64,000 nucleotides of DNA from Oleiphilus messinensis (GCF_002162375.1 NZ_CP021425.1:124001-188000), one strand, 5' to 3'. Shown: positions 44,301 through 52,865, counted from the stretch's first letter. Numbers and translations: made by a program. Notes: generated by a model from the letters alone, not told the origin.

Positions 44301-46635
44301 GGCTTTACAGCTAAGAAAGACATTCCCGCATTGTCGTGAAGAGGCATCGATGCTAAACGGGGTTGCGTTTGGGTCATACCATTTGAAAGCGAAACCAGAG
44401 GATGTGATCAATCTGTATCGTGAGGGATACGCTGTTGGTATACGGACAGGTGAGCTGGCGCGGTCTGCAGTGTGTCTAGCGGGAGAACTCATGGTAATGG
44501 CTTACAACGGAGCCTCCCTTCCAAGCGTCCAGGAGCATATTCTTAAGTGCGAAATGTTTGCGAGTAAAAATCAACTTAGATTGATTTATGTGAGTATTCT
44601 TCGCAATTTTATTAATAGCTTGATTGAGCGAAAAAATTTTCTTTCGAGTGATCATTTTACTGATGTAGAAAATCAAATACTCCTGCAAGAATACTTCAAA
44701 TCGTATCACGACCAGTTTTTATTCCGATTTTATTATTTCAGTGGTGAGTCGGTTGAGAAAACGCATCAGATTGCAAAAGCCGCAGTTTTAGCGAATGAAA
44801 CTGTGAGGAACCTTCCCTTTAATCCAGATTTCTATTTTCTGATTTGTTTGTTTGCCTTGAATATTGAACGCCGTGGCTCGGAAATCGCTGATCCAACCCT
44901 TTCAGAATGGTCAAAATCCATCTATCAAGACTATTTCGCCAAACTTAAAGCACTACACGCGTTTTACCCGCCCAATCATACCTGCAAAATCGCACTTCTG
45001 GAGGCAGAATCACAGGCGCTTTCGGGGGCTGTTATCGATGTGGTTGGACCCCGTTATCAACACGCAATCGATTCAGCGAAAGAGCAGGGCTTTACGCATA
45101 TTGCTGCCCTGGCCGCTGAGCACTACGGTCGATGCCTTATCGATCGTGGGTTGGCGTATCTGGCGAAAAGTCTGATTCAGGATGCTTATGATCTCTATAA
45201 TCTCTGGGGCTGCAAGGTAAAACTGAACCGGTTGAGCGAAGAATTTGAATTCCTGAGTACGACACAAACGGATCCAAGCCACCTTTCCCCACAATCAAAA
45301 AACACGGCAAGCTCCAGTAAACAGCTCATGGCTGAGAGCCTGGATTATGCCTCGATTGTCAAAGCGTCCCAGGCGATTTCCGGCGAGTTGACGTTACGCA
45401 CGTTGACTGAAAAAGTCCTGGAACTGATTATGGAGAATGCCGGCGCGCAAGTGGGAGCGCTGGTGTTGCGTGCTGGCGATGAGGCTTTTCTGGAAGCTCG
45501 AATTGATCACTCCCGTGATGAGCGCGTATTTTTACCCCATGCTCCGCTGGCACAAGTAGATCAGCTTCCGGTCGCGATTATCAGTCTTGCCCTGCGCACG
45601 GGGGAGCGGATAAATCTGGTGAATGCTTCTCAGTCGGGTGCCTTTGTGGCGGACCCTTATGTGCAAACCCGACAATCCAAGTCAATTCTGTGCCTGCCAG
45701 TTCGCTATCGTGAAACCCAGTTTGGCGTGCTGTACCTGGAAAATACACTGAGCACGTCCGCGTTTACCGATGAGCGATTGGATACCATTAAAATGTTAAT
45801 GACCCAGGCCGCGATCTCTTTTGAAAATGCACGACTGTATGAAGCGGTATCGGAGCTGAACCAGAATCTGGAAGAGAAAGTTGCGGTGCGCACCAAAGAA
45901 CTCGCTACCGCCAACCGGGAGCTGGAGGCTTTCAGTTATTCTATATCCCATGATTTACGAGCGCCACTCCGGGTCATCGAAGGCTACAGTACTGCCGTAC
46001 TGGAAGACTATGCTGAGCAGCTGGATGCTGATGGACAATTGTTCTTGACGAAAATTGTCGGTAGCGCAAAACAAATGAACAGCCTGATTCACGGTCTACT
46101 GGATTTAGCCCGCCTGCAGCGTCAGGAACTGATATCGGCCCCGATTGATCTTAGTGCAATTGCAGCCGATATCGTTAAGCAACTACAGCAACAGGAACCG
46201 GAAAGGTGCGCCAATATCAGAATAGAGCGAGGGTTATCGGTGCGAGGTGATGAACGGATGATGCGTTCAGTAATCGAAAACTTACTAAACAATGCCTGGA
46301 AATACTCCGCGAAAAAAACGTATACCGAAATCCATTTTGGTCAAAAACCCTTATCGGCTTGCAAGCCAGCGCACCGGCCCGAATTCGAATCCCTGCCTGA
46401 AAATACACGGGTCTTTTTTATCAAGGACAACGGTGCGGGCTTTGATATGAAATACGCGGACAAACTATTCGCAACCTTCCAGCGGCTTCATAACGACCGC
46501 GAATTTGAAGGCACGGGTATTGGCCTGGCCACCGTCAAACGCATCATCGAGCGACACGGCGGTCGAATATGGGCTCAATCGTCGGTGGATCAAGGTGCTA
46601 CGTTTTATTTTATGGTGGGGGTAGAAGGTGATTGA
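41314..46635 (+). CDS. Trifunctional Ser/Thr kinase-like / AAA ATPase / histidine kinase, copy 2
   Basis: 1773 aa from TTG 41314, with GGAG 6 bp upstream. It is colinear with copy 1: kinase-like domain (VIHKDLHPGNLIV, IDFGLAS; again LRT in place of the beta3 lysine), ATPase (GYSGVGKSA, VLFIDDIQWAD), a helical region that diverges most between copies (about 870-1330), GAF, HisKA (SISHDLRAPL) and HATPase (NLLNNAWKY, GTGIGLA). The two genes lie 70 bp apart and clearly arose by tandem duplication. High similarity at both ends and a divergent middle suggest different inputs feeding a shared output. No dedicated response regulator adjoins, although a receiver-TPR gene lies 2 kb away. Confidence 0.9.
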   Translation: MPDQPSGYRQLQVIYSSANTRIYRARRVQDECPVVLRTAGGGVASPSQYAALAFMREVLGLFDHPGIIHVADWVDDRQSPWLVMEDIEGIDLFQFVENQPDGLVIEAFLNIAMQLADALSVIHHAQVIHKDLHPGNLIVNPHTLAVQVIDFGLASLLSREQPVLEAPENLEGMLAYISPEQTGRMNRALDYRTDFYTLGVTFYYLLTGKLPFVADDALGMVYAHMAVRQTSVHLIRNDVPVVVSRIVDKLLSKNAEDRYQSALGLKADLQQCMAWLEQKNDAPEFILGQQDISDRFQISQTLYGRATEVERLLSSFKQVITGQPRLLAVAGYSGVGKSALVHEIHKPIAAHNGVFISGKFDQFQRNTPYSALKAALKGWLTSVLSQPEGALSGLRRQLLETLGERARLLIDFMPEFQPLLGALAPLPELGAQETQARFNMLFQRFIQCVTRTQPWVLFIDDIQWADRGTLNILPEILSEPDCRILIVVAYRDNEVDDLHPAILMLQRLKAMHGNQEQSGVATISLSPLTELDIQQLLMDALHRKQLEVKPLAEMVRRKAGGNPFFTIEFLKTLYRKKLLDFDLTRQHWHWEMQAIAAESITDNVVDLMLERMQSLPPETQSVLQYAACIGSRFDLETLAIVTQTSMAECARALWPALKEGLLLQEGGDWFLGMVGPGQDGQNDLTEIAHETGMERAISQWIPRCKFLHDRMLQAAYESLTATRRADIHLSIGRLLYAHWQTDAQRVSVFAIVEQFNHSLDRVEQAAERLDLAMLNLEAARKAKQSSVWEAATEFATLALSLLPEQHWHTHYQTSYELLNIRGECEYLSGDIQAAEASYDWLLQHTRDDEDKAEQCAQRVIQQIGKAQYQSGIEFGRSGLQYLGITIPSESEELSRALALIRSEIEQTLLHVPLTEIRALPHSQERADQLVIYILTNLGICGMLLGHRQLFAFCAIKCLLVTIKYGICDLTPQVLAAFGLLQNMDEDYDHAFVAGQQALQLRKTFPHCREEASMLNGVAFGSYHLKAKPEDVINLYREGYAVGIRTGELARSAVCLAGELMVMAYNGASLPSVQEHILKCEMFASKNQLRLIYVSILRNFINSLIERKNFLSSDHFTDVENQILLQEYFKSYHDQFLFRFYYFSGESVEKTHQIAKAAVLANETVRNLPFNPDFYFLICLFALNIERRGSEIADPTLSEWSKSIYQDYFAKLKALHAFYPPNHTCKIALLEAESQALSGAVIDVVGPRYQHAIDSAKEQGFTHIAALAAEHYGRCLIDRGLAYLAKSLIQDAYDLYNLWGCKVKLNRLSEEFEFLSTTQTDPSHLSPQSKNTASSSKQLMAESLDYASIVKASQAISGELTLRTLTEKVLELIMENAGAQVGALVLRAGDEAFLEARIDHSRDERVFLPHAPLAQVDQLPVAIISLALRTGERINLVNASQSGAFVADPYVQTRQSKSILCLPVRYRETQFGVLYLENTLSTSAFTDERLDTIKMLMTQAAISFENARLYEAVSELNQNLEEKVAVRTKELATANRELEAFSYSISHDLRAPLRVIEGYSTAVLEDYAEQLDADGQLFLTKIVGSAKQMNSLIHGLLDLARLQRQELISAPIDLSAIAADIVKQLQQQEPERCANIRIERGLSVRGDERMMRSVIENLLNNAWKYSAKKTYTEIHFGQKPLSACKPAHRPEFESLPENTRVFFIKDNGAGFDMKYADKLFATFQRLHNDREFEGTGIGLATVKRIIERHGGRIWAQSSVDQGATFYFMVGVEGD

Positions 46636-46663
46636 GTATCGGAGTTGCTGCTGTAGGAGTGCT

Positions 46664-47971
46664 TCATGCCGCCCTGAGCGATTTCAGTACTATTTGGTGA
46701 TTGGTTTTGGCAATTTTTAGAATTTTGTCTGCGGCTTGGATGTCCGATTGATAAAAGTCACCTTCACGAAAATCCGAAACTACACTGGTTACTGCTTTTA
46801 GTGACGAGTCTGCAAATTTTATGAGTTGCTTGCGTATGGTGCTGAATTTTTTGTTAATTTTTTCAAACATCTGCTTAAAAGATGCTTCTGTTAAAGTATC
46901 TAAAGTTTGAGTCTCTCCGATCGACATCGCGAATGTTCTATCAAGATTTTCGTAAAGTTCAGTGCAAACCAGGTCGTATGCGGGCGACAATGACGTATTC
47001 CCATTGCTTGTAACTAAAAAAGAAAAATTTTTCGCGTGTGCATCGTAATTGCCGATAATCAAATTAAAGATGATTCGCCGGAGCGCTTCGATATCATCTT
47101 TTACCGGGATAAGGCTGAATTCGTTAATTTTGGCAAAAAGCGCCTCGAATCCTGGACCACCATTCACTTCGTATTTCATGGTGGAAGGAATGGAGCAAAG
47201 CTGGCACAGATCTTCTTGTTGTAACCTTTTTATGATTTGGGCTGTGTTGTTTGAGTGATCCGGCAGAACACGATCATAGCGCGTAATGAGCAACGCATCG
47301 GACTCCAGTCCGTTTACATCAGTGATTTCCAGCAATGACACTGCAGCTGCTTGAATACCTGCAATTTCAGCTGCTTTCATGCAAATATATTCGTTATACA
47401 CGAGTGATTTGAACCGGCCATCCTTACGTGGTGGTTTTATGATGTGTGTGCTCGGGGCATTTCGGGCTTCAAATGTTTTACCACTTTTTCGAATAACCGG
47501 GAGCTTGTTTTGAGCTCCGGCCAGACTGAGTCGGTTTCCTGCTTGTTGCTGCGGATATATATTAAAAGGGCGGTCTTGAATATCGAGCAATAATTGACTC
47601 AATGCTGCATCATCCAGTTCGGTAGTTGCATCAATTTGTTCGAATTCTGGAGATTTACCCAGAGGCTGAATGGAGAGTGCGCCAGCAACATCGCCCCCAA
47701 GCAGTTCTATAAAACGAGCGAAATTACCGTCTTCAATTTTGTTTTGATGCTGAATCAGCATGCGGATCTCGCCTTCGGGTAACAAGTTTTCGACAAAAGG
47801 GAAAACGACATCATCACTATGATTTTTCGTTGAGACAGGCATGGTTAGTGAGATAGGTTCTCCCTGATTCGCTCTGTAATCTTCTGCATAGGAAAAGCGC
47901 ATACGCATGGCGTTGTCGATTGTCAATTGACCGGCAAGTAGAGAATTGAAGTAAACATCAAATATGTTCAT
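46664..47971 (-). CDS. hipA: HipA-family toxin kinase
   Basis: 435 aa. The N-terminal HipA_N/couple-hipA region (NIFDVYFNSLLAGQLTIDNA) leads to the kinase domain: LAGAQNKLPVI (phosphate loop), THIIKPPRKD (Lys), catalytic NYDAHAKNFSFL and LSPAYDLVCT (metal DFG-like). HipA phosphorylates glutamyl-tRNA synthetase in E. coli and causes dormancy; family members can have other aminoacyl-tRNA synthetase targets. The stop is convergent with the large kinase. The ATG overlaps the hipB stop (ATGA), so antitoxin is made first. Confidence 0.92.
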   Translation of the reverse strand: MNIFDVYFNSLLAGQLTIDNAMRMRFSYAEDYRANQGEPISLTMPVSTKNHSDDVVFPFVENLLPEGEIRMLIQHQNKIEDGNFARFIELLGGDVAGALSIQPLGKSPEFEQIDATTELDDAALSQLLLDIQDRPFNIYPQQQAGNRLSLAGAQNKLPVIRKSGKTFEARNAPSTHIIKPPRKDGRFKSLVYNEYICMKAAEIAGIQAAAVSLLEITDVNGLESDALLITRYDRVLPDHSNNTAQIIKRLQQEDLCQLCSIPSTMKYEVNGGPGFEALFAKINEFSLIPVKDDIEALRRIIFNLIIGNYDAHAKNFSFLVTSNGNTSLSPAYDLVCTELYENLDRTFAMSIGETQTLDTLTEASFKQMFEKINKKFSTIRKQLIKFADSSLKAVTSVVSDFREGDFYQSDIQAADKILKIAKTNHQIVLKSLRAA

Positions 47972-48366
47972 TCGAGTACCTCGATTTCAATCCCAAACCC
48001 TGTTAACACGTCGAATAATTTGTTCAGCCGTTTTCTGGGTTTACCATTTTCAATTGTGGATAAAAATCGGGGCGATACGTTGCACAACGCAGCACCGGTT
48101 ATTTGATCAAGCCCCAATGAATGCCGTCTGGTTTTTACGAGTGTGCCCAGTAGCTCAGAATTGAACAATATCGGTATGTTAATGCCAAGTGCTCGGGCTA
48201 CTTTGATCAAGCTGTCTACTTCGATGGTTTCTTTCCCGTTTTCGAGCTGTGATATGAATTTGGGAGACACATTCGCGGAAGTGGCGAGTAGCGCAGCATT
48301 GATTTCGGAGGACTGGCGACGCCTGGTGATCAAATTTAGAAGGTCTGTTGCGTGGTGAATAATCAT
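47968..48366 (-). CDS. hipB: HipB-like antitoxin with two XRE helix-turn-helix domains
   Basis: 132 aa, longer than E. coli HipB (88 aa). The first HTH is LLATSANVSPKFISQLENGK (about 26-45). The second, C-terminal HTH reads ITGAALCNVSPRFLSTIENG (about 88-107), followed by a strand-like tail FGIEIEVLE. A tandem duplication or fusion of XRE domains is likely. It should bind the three repeats just upstream and repress its own operon together with HipA. Confidence 0.88.
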   Translation of the reverse strand: MIIHHATDLLNLITRRRQSSEINAALLATSANVSPKFISQLENGKETIEVDSLIKVARALGINIPILFNSELLGTLVKTRRHSLGLDQITGAALCNVSPRFLSTIENGKPRKRLNKLFDVLTGFGIEIEVLE

Positions 48367-48382
48367 AGCGACTCAAACCCGA

Positions 48383-48400
48383 ATTACCAATCGATAATAT
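48383..48400. promoter_or_regulatory. Operator-like repeat 1 of hipBA
   Basis: ATTACCAATCGATAATAT, 17 bp upstream of the hipB ATG. It matches the half-site TTACC-N-TCG-TA shared with two other copies. Confidence 0.6.
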
Positions 48401-48432
48401 TATGACTTTACCAAAATTAAAATGAGACTTGT

Positions 48433-48450
48433 ATTACCGTTCGATACTAT
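48433..48450. promoter_or_regulatory. Operator-like repeat 2 of hipBA
   Basis: ATTACCGTTCGATACTAT, starting exactly 50 bp from repeat 1. It overlaps a TATAGT on the minus strand that could be a -10 box. Confidence 0.6.
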
Positions 48451-48481
48451 AGTGGCAAGAAATAAAATTTAGGGCAAATAT

Positions 48482-48499
48482 ATTACCGATCGGTACTTT
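48482..48499. promoter_or_regulatory. Operator-like repeat 3 of hipBA
   Basis: ATTACCGATCGGTACTTT, starting 49 bp from repeat 2. Its core TACCGATCGGTA is a perfect palindrome, the best symmetrical site of the three. Confidence 0.65.
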
Positions 48500-48529
48500 T
48501 CTGTCGATTAAACAGCGGCACAAAAGTGA

Positions 48530-50194
48530 TTAATCACCTGCATTTTGTTCCATTTTTTGAAATCGTTGAGACAAATGCCGGTAACGGGGATACTCCCGGT
48601 GGTGGGGTGGAACATGGCGTAAGCGGTGGACACAGGCTTGTGCATTGTCATAGTCGGAATCTGGAGACGGCCCTTTCTGTAGACGCTTGAGGAGCACTTG
48701 CAGATAATTCAGATTCAGGGATATATGTCTGGGGGTGAGGGGTAATGCCGCTTCATAGGCTGATATGGCCGCGTCCAGATCGCCGGATGAGTAGGCTGCA
48801 ATAGCGGATTTGTTGTAGCTGGCCGCTTGTTGACGTTGTTCCATCGTAATGCGCGTGTCGAGCAGGTCATACACTGCTTCCACGGCATTGCTGTCCTCTT
48901 CCGGATTATCAATTGAATCAACGGTGTCATTGAGGATCTGATCCGCGAGCTCGGAGTGACCCAGTCTGATGCCGGCTTGTGCACCGATTACAGCCGTATC
49001 CGGTTGAAGTCCTTTTTTCGCCTCGGCTTGTTCCTGAAGTTTTTTGCGTTTTTGTTCCGCCTGCTCGAATAATGCCTGGGCTTGCTCGTCGTTGCCCAAC
49101 GTGCTGTGGAGTTGGGCTTCCTTGTATAGCGTTTTCAGCTCGATTTCAGTTTCGTTGGAAAACCGTTTTTTAGCCTTCTGAACCAAATCGAAGGCTTCTT
49201 TTTGTTGTTTAGAAGCGGTTGGCCCTTCAGCGTCCAGGCTGGAGTTAACCAGATAGTCCGCGAATTGAAAATAGTGATCGGTGGTGGCATAGACCGATTG
49301 CTGTCCCAGTTTGACCACGCGGCGAAAGGCCTCCAGCGCACCGTCCGGCTCGCCGGTTTTGATGCAGATATTGGCGAGAGCCTGTTGCCGGTTCAGGCTA
49401 TTGGGGGAGCGCTTGGCCGCTTCGTGAAGACTGTCACGAGCCTGTTCCGGTTTATTCTGTTTATCGTACACAGCAGCCAGGGCATCGTAGGCTTCAATGC
49501 GGTCGGGCTCTTTTTCAATAATGTGGCGCAGCAGTTCGCCCGCTTTGTCATAATCCCGGGTGCGGGTGAGTATTTTCGCCAGCCCGTACTCTGCCCAGCT
49601 GTAATCCGATTGCGCCAGAATTTTTTCGTACAACGCCTTCGCCCCGGCGAGATCCCGGTTTTTTTCCAGTAACCAGACTTTAGTCCGTTGGGTGAGCAGA
49701 CGATAGCCTGCTTTGGCCCGTAATTTCTCGTCACACAGTTCGATTGCCTTTTCATATTGCCGGTCATCGATCGCCAGATCAATCTGACGCGTGGCATCTT
49801 TCTGTTCCAAGGCACTGGTGAGACGCTTCTTGAGCTCCGCAGGTGTCAGGGGTTTAACCAGATAGCCATCCGGCTCGTTTTCCAGGGTTCCCAGCACTTT
49901 GCCTTTGGCCACTTCCGCCGTGACGATAAAAAATAAACCGGTATGTTTGAGCAGTTTTTTGTAGCGTAACTCTTCCAGTAACTCCTGACCATTCTTGCCA
50001 TCTGCAAGATCGAAATTACACAGAATGACGTCGAAATTCATGTCTTGAAACCCGCTAACCACCTGCTGAGCTGATGAGGCGGTACTGATCAACTTTAAAC
50101 CAAGGGAAATCAGCATCTTTTTGGTAGCGAAACGAAAGCTGTCCAGTTCATCAACAATTAGAAAGCGTTTCTTGGCATAGGCTTCGAGCGACAT
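48530..50194 (-). CDS. Receiver-like domain plus TPR protein with Asn at the phosphoacceptor site
   Basis: About 554 aa from ATG 50194 (MSLEAYAKKRFLIVDELDSF); a TTG at 50266 gives a longer form. Neither start has a strong ribosome site. Residues 8-130 are a CheY-like receiver with acidic pair D15/E16, T92 and K114, but the phosphoacceptor position is N60 (ILCNFDLADGKNG), where relatives read CDYNLG. The rest is a string of TPR-like helices (AEYGLAKILTRTRDYDKAGE; EAYDALAAVYDKQNKPEQAR) of about 400 residues. It probably acts as a phosphorylation-independent adaptor. It lies between hipBA and the spondin gene. Confidence 0.85.
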   Translation of the reverse strand: MSLEAYAKKRFLIVDELDSFRFATKKMLISLGLKLISTASSAQQVVSGFQDMNFDVILCNFDLADGKNGQELLEELRYKKLLKHTGLFFIVTAEVAKGKVLGTLENEPDGYLVKPLTPAELKKRLTSALEQKDATRQIDLAIDDRQYEKAIELCDEKLRAKAGYRLLTQRTKVWLLEKNRDLAGAKALYEKILAQSDYSWAEYGLAKILTRTRDYDKAGELLRHIIEKEPDRIEAYDALAAVYDKQNKPEQARDSLHEAAKRSPNSLNRQQALANICIKTGEPDGALEAFRRVVKLGQQSVYATTDHYFQFADYLVNSSLDAEGPTASKQQKEAFDLVQKAKKRFSNETEIELKTLYKEAQLHSTLGNDEQAQALFEQAEQKRKKLQEQAEAKKGLQPDTAVIGAQAGIRLGHSELADQILNDTVDSIDNPEEDSNAVEAVYDLLDTRITMEQRQQAASYNKSAIAAYSSGDLDAAISAYEAALPLTPRHISLNLNYLQVLLKRLQKGPSPDSDYDNAQACVHRLRHVPPHHREYPRYRHLSQRFQKMEQNAGD

Positions 50195-50464
50195 GGGTAA
50201 TGCAAAATCCAGTAAACGAGCAGGTAATGAGGTTGGCAAGCCATCTGCCGGGTATTCGCACGCCAACAGTAGGTTATTAGACAGTTTAGTCAGTTTCCGC
50301 TCTTTTGTGGAAAAAAGCGTGCTGGGACACTTTTGTGATAAATTCGGGATACTTTTTTGATCACATCGGGACGGTGTCGTTATTTCTTTCTCTTAAGCTG
50401 GGTAGTGAATAAACAGTAGCAAATAGCTGTTCATAACATTACGACTGAAGAGAGGGATAGAGCA

Positions 50465-51145
50465 ATGAAGAAACTCGCAGTTTTGGCCCCGGCATTGATC
50501 GCGGCGATGGGCATGGCAAGCGTTGCGGAAGCGCGTTCATATGAAGTAACGGTCACGAACCTGACTTACGGACAGGTTTTGACGCCGCCCGTAGTGATTA
50601 GTCACCGCGCCAGCTTCAACGTTTTCCATGCCGGTGATGCCGCCAGCTCGGAATTGAAAACACTAGCGGAAACCGGGAATCCCATGCCGCTGGCGGAATC
50701 GGTAATTGGTTCAAGTGCAGTGCGTGATGTCTCCACCGGAACCGACGTTATTCCCCCAGGCCATTCCATGACGGTCACGGTGGATGCTACGGGCTTGGCG
50801 AAAATTTCGGTGATGAGCATGCTGGCAACGACAAATGATGCATTTATCGCAATCCAGGGTGAGTCGATCCCCTTTTACGGTTCACGGGAATACTATGCAC
50901 CTGTCTGGGATGCGGGTACCGAAGCCAATACCGAATTATGTGATGATATCCCGGGGCCGCCATGCGGTGGCGCCAGCAATATGGAAGTGACAGATGGCGC
51001 TGAAGGTTTTATTCATATCCATCGCGGGTTTCACGGGATCAATGAAGCGGCGGGCGATACCGGAAATGGTTCGGGTGAAGGCTTAACGGCTTCCCGTTTT
51101 GATTGGCGTGGCCCAGCGGCGAAAATCACGATTGTTGCAAAATAA
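50465..51145 (+). CDS. Secreted spondin-domain protein
   Basis: 226 aa. A signal peptide (MKKLAVLAPALIAAMGMASV) ends at EARS. The mature chain starts SYEVTVTNLTYGQVLTPPVV, has SHRASFNVFHAGDAAS and ends with FDWRGPAAKITIVAK, the beta-sandwich pattern of the spondin_N family. In bacteria these are periplasmic or extracellular proteins of unknown role. Two Cys near residue 160 (CDDIPGPPC) may form a disulfide. GAGGGA lies upstream of the ATG. It is convergent with the secreted protein at 51.2-52.9 kb. Confidence 0.85.
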   Translation: MKKLAVLAPALIAAMGMASVAEARSYEVTVTNLTYGQVLTPPVVISHRASFNVFHAGDAASSELKTLAETGNPMPLAESVIGSSAVRDVSTGTDVIPPGHSMTVTVDATGLAKISVMSMLATTNDAFIAIQGESIPFYGSREYYAPVWDAGTEANTELCDDIPGPPCGGASNMEVTDGAEGFIHIHRGFHGINEAAGDTGNGSGEGLTASRFDWRGPAAKITIVAK

Positions 51146-51206
51146 TGCGCTTCTGAATCCGCCCTATACTCAGCTCGCGATGGGTGCGAGCTGAGTTGCA
51201 GCCCGG

Positions 51207-52865
51207 TTACTGGATAGCAACACTGATATCAGTAAATTGCAGAATTTCGATTCCGGTCAAGGTGTTTTGGCCGTCCCGGTTGCTTACGGTATCGTTTACA
51301 CGGGTTACGCCGCTGATTGTGGTGATTGAATACTCGCTACTGGCACCCGAGAAGTGTACGGTATTGGTACCCGTATTCCCGGTAATGTTGTTATCAAAGG
51401 CATTTATGACAACCTGTGTGTTGTTGCTTCCGGTAAGCGTAATATCTTTCAGGTATTGGGCATGGTGGGTGTAAGGCATGCTGTTGTCGAAGCGCAGATA
51501 AAAGGTTCCGGAAAAACTGCTGTCGATTTGAGCATTGTAGGTCAACCAGGGATGAAAAAAGCGGTTTTCCAGCAGTGATTGACCTTGAGGGTCATTGGTT
51601 ACGATATCGGCTCGCACTTTAGCCCGGTATAGCCCCCACATTCCCATGTCATTGCTTTCCGTCCAGGCCCCCCACAAACCGTAGTAAACATCGATCACAG
51701 CCGCGAGGTACTCCTGGGTGAGGCTGTTTTCACCTTGCAGTTCGGCAATCCAGTCTTCGGCGTCGATACCCCACAAGCCGGAGCTTAAAGCGTTGGTCTG
51801 AGCACTGCGTATCTCTGCCTGATAGTTCGGGCGTACACCTGGCAGGCTGTTATCGCCGTCGATCCCGATACCATAGTCATGCACCATATGTAATATTTCT
51901 TCATAGGTGGCATCGCGGTGATCATCATATTGCTGATTGATGTAGCGTGTGTCCCCCTCTACCTGAATTTCTTCTTCATAAAGTGGTTGTCCATCCAGTT
52001 CTGCCGCACTGTTGCTGCCGTCATCGCGACCATTCAGTAACAGTAAAGTAGCGCCGTTCTCTGCCATTTTACGGGTGATATCGGTTTTATCGCTACCATA
52101 GGTCGAGCCGGAATAATCCGTCAGGAAATGAACCAGTACATTGCGCGCTCGAATAATCTGCCCCTCACTCAGGCTGTTCTGCGCGACGATGTGAATGGCT
52201 TCGCCGTTGTCTGCCAGCACACTGGTGTAGCGATTGAACTGACTTTGATAGGTGTTTGCGAGACTGTCGGGGAATGTCGTCGTAATGCCGGTAACCTCGG
52301 GGGCATTCAAGGCTGTATTTGACGGGACGGTACTGGAAACATCGTTCTCGTCCAGAGTGACTGACAGTGTGCTGGCGGTAGCCGATAGTTCGACTCCGTT
52401 GAGGCTTGCCTGATTCAGGCCGCTTAGCGCGAGGGAGGCTGCGCCATCCGAAAATACAAAGGTGGTGGGATTGTTTTGGCCCAGCAGCTGCACGATGGAC
52501 GTATTATTTTGTTGCAAGGTTGTCCGCGTGCCTGCAATCGCCCATTGGTAATTACTCAATTGTCCCGGCAGCTCAACGCGCTCGATGTTGCCATCCAATG
52601 TGACCGTTTGAACGTCCTCTTCAATCAGTACGGTTTCCTGACCTGATGAACCATATACCGCCTCTCCGGATTGGGCTGTATAGGACTCATTCTGTTCCAG
52701 AATGGCGCGCCCATCATCCCGAAAGGCGGCTGTAGCTGCGGGGCTCAAGCAGGAAAATACCAGAACGACAGGGAGTAAATAATGGTGTGGGTTCTGGTTA
52801 GACGGGGTTCGATGCAAATATTTCTGGCTGTGAGCTGATTGGTCTGTGAACTGAATGAACTGCAT
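51207..52865 (-). CDS. Large secreted protein of unknown function
   Basis: 552 aa from ATG 52865, with AGAGGCG upstream. A long basic n-region precedes the hydrophobic core HYLLPVVLVFSCLSPAATAA, a plausible signal peptide. Residues about 75-190 are beta-strand-rich and repeat-like (TVTLDGNIERVELPGQLSNY; SLALSGLNQASLNGVELSA). The middle contains EEILHMVHDYGIGID (about 322), with His spacing that could bind metal. The last 90 residues (NAFDNNITGNTGTNTVHFSG; TVSNRDGQNTLTGIEILQF) resemble the C-terminal repeats of hemolysin/calcium-binding secreted proteins. No known enzyme family is recognised. Confidence 0.75.
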   Translation of the reverse strand: MQFIQFTDQSAHSQKYLHRTPSNQNPHHYLLPVVLVFSCLSPAATAAFRDDGRAILEQNESYTAQSGEAVYGSSGQETVLIEEDVQTVTLDGNIERVELPGQLSNYQWAIAGTRTTLQQNNTSIVQLLGQNNPTTFVFSDGAASLALSGLNQASLNGVELSATASTLSVTLDENDVSSTVPSNTALNAPEVTGITTTFPDSLANTYQSQFNRYTSVLADNGEAIHIVAQNSLSEGQIIRARNVLVHFLTDYSGSTYGSDKTDITRKMAENGATLLLLNGRDDGSNSAAELDGQPLYEEEIQVEGDTRYINQQYDDHRDATYEEILHMVHDYGIGIDGDNSLPGVRPNYQAEIRSAQTNALSSGLWGIDAEDWIAELQGENSLTQEYLAAVIDVYYGLWGAWTESNDMGMWGLYRAKVRADIVTNDPQGQSLLENRFFHPWLTYNAQIDSSFSGTFYLRFDNSMPYTHHAQYLKDITLTGSNNTQVVINAFDNNITGNTGTNTVHFSGASSEYSITTISGVTRVNDTVSNRDGQNTLTGIEILQFTDISVAIQ

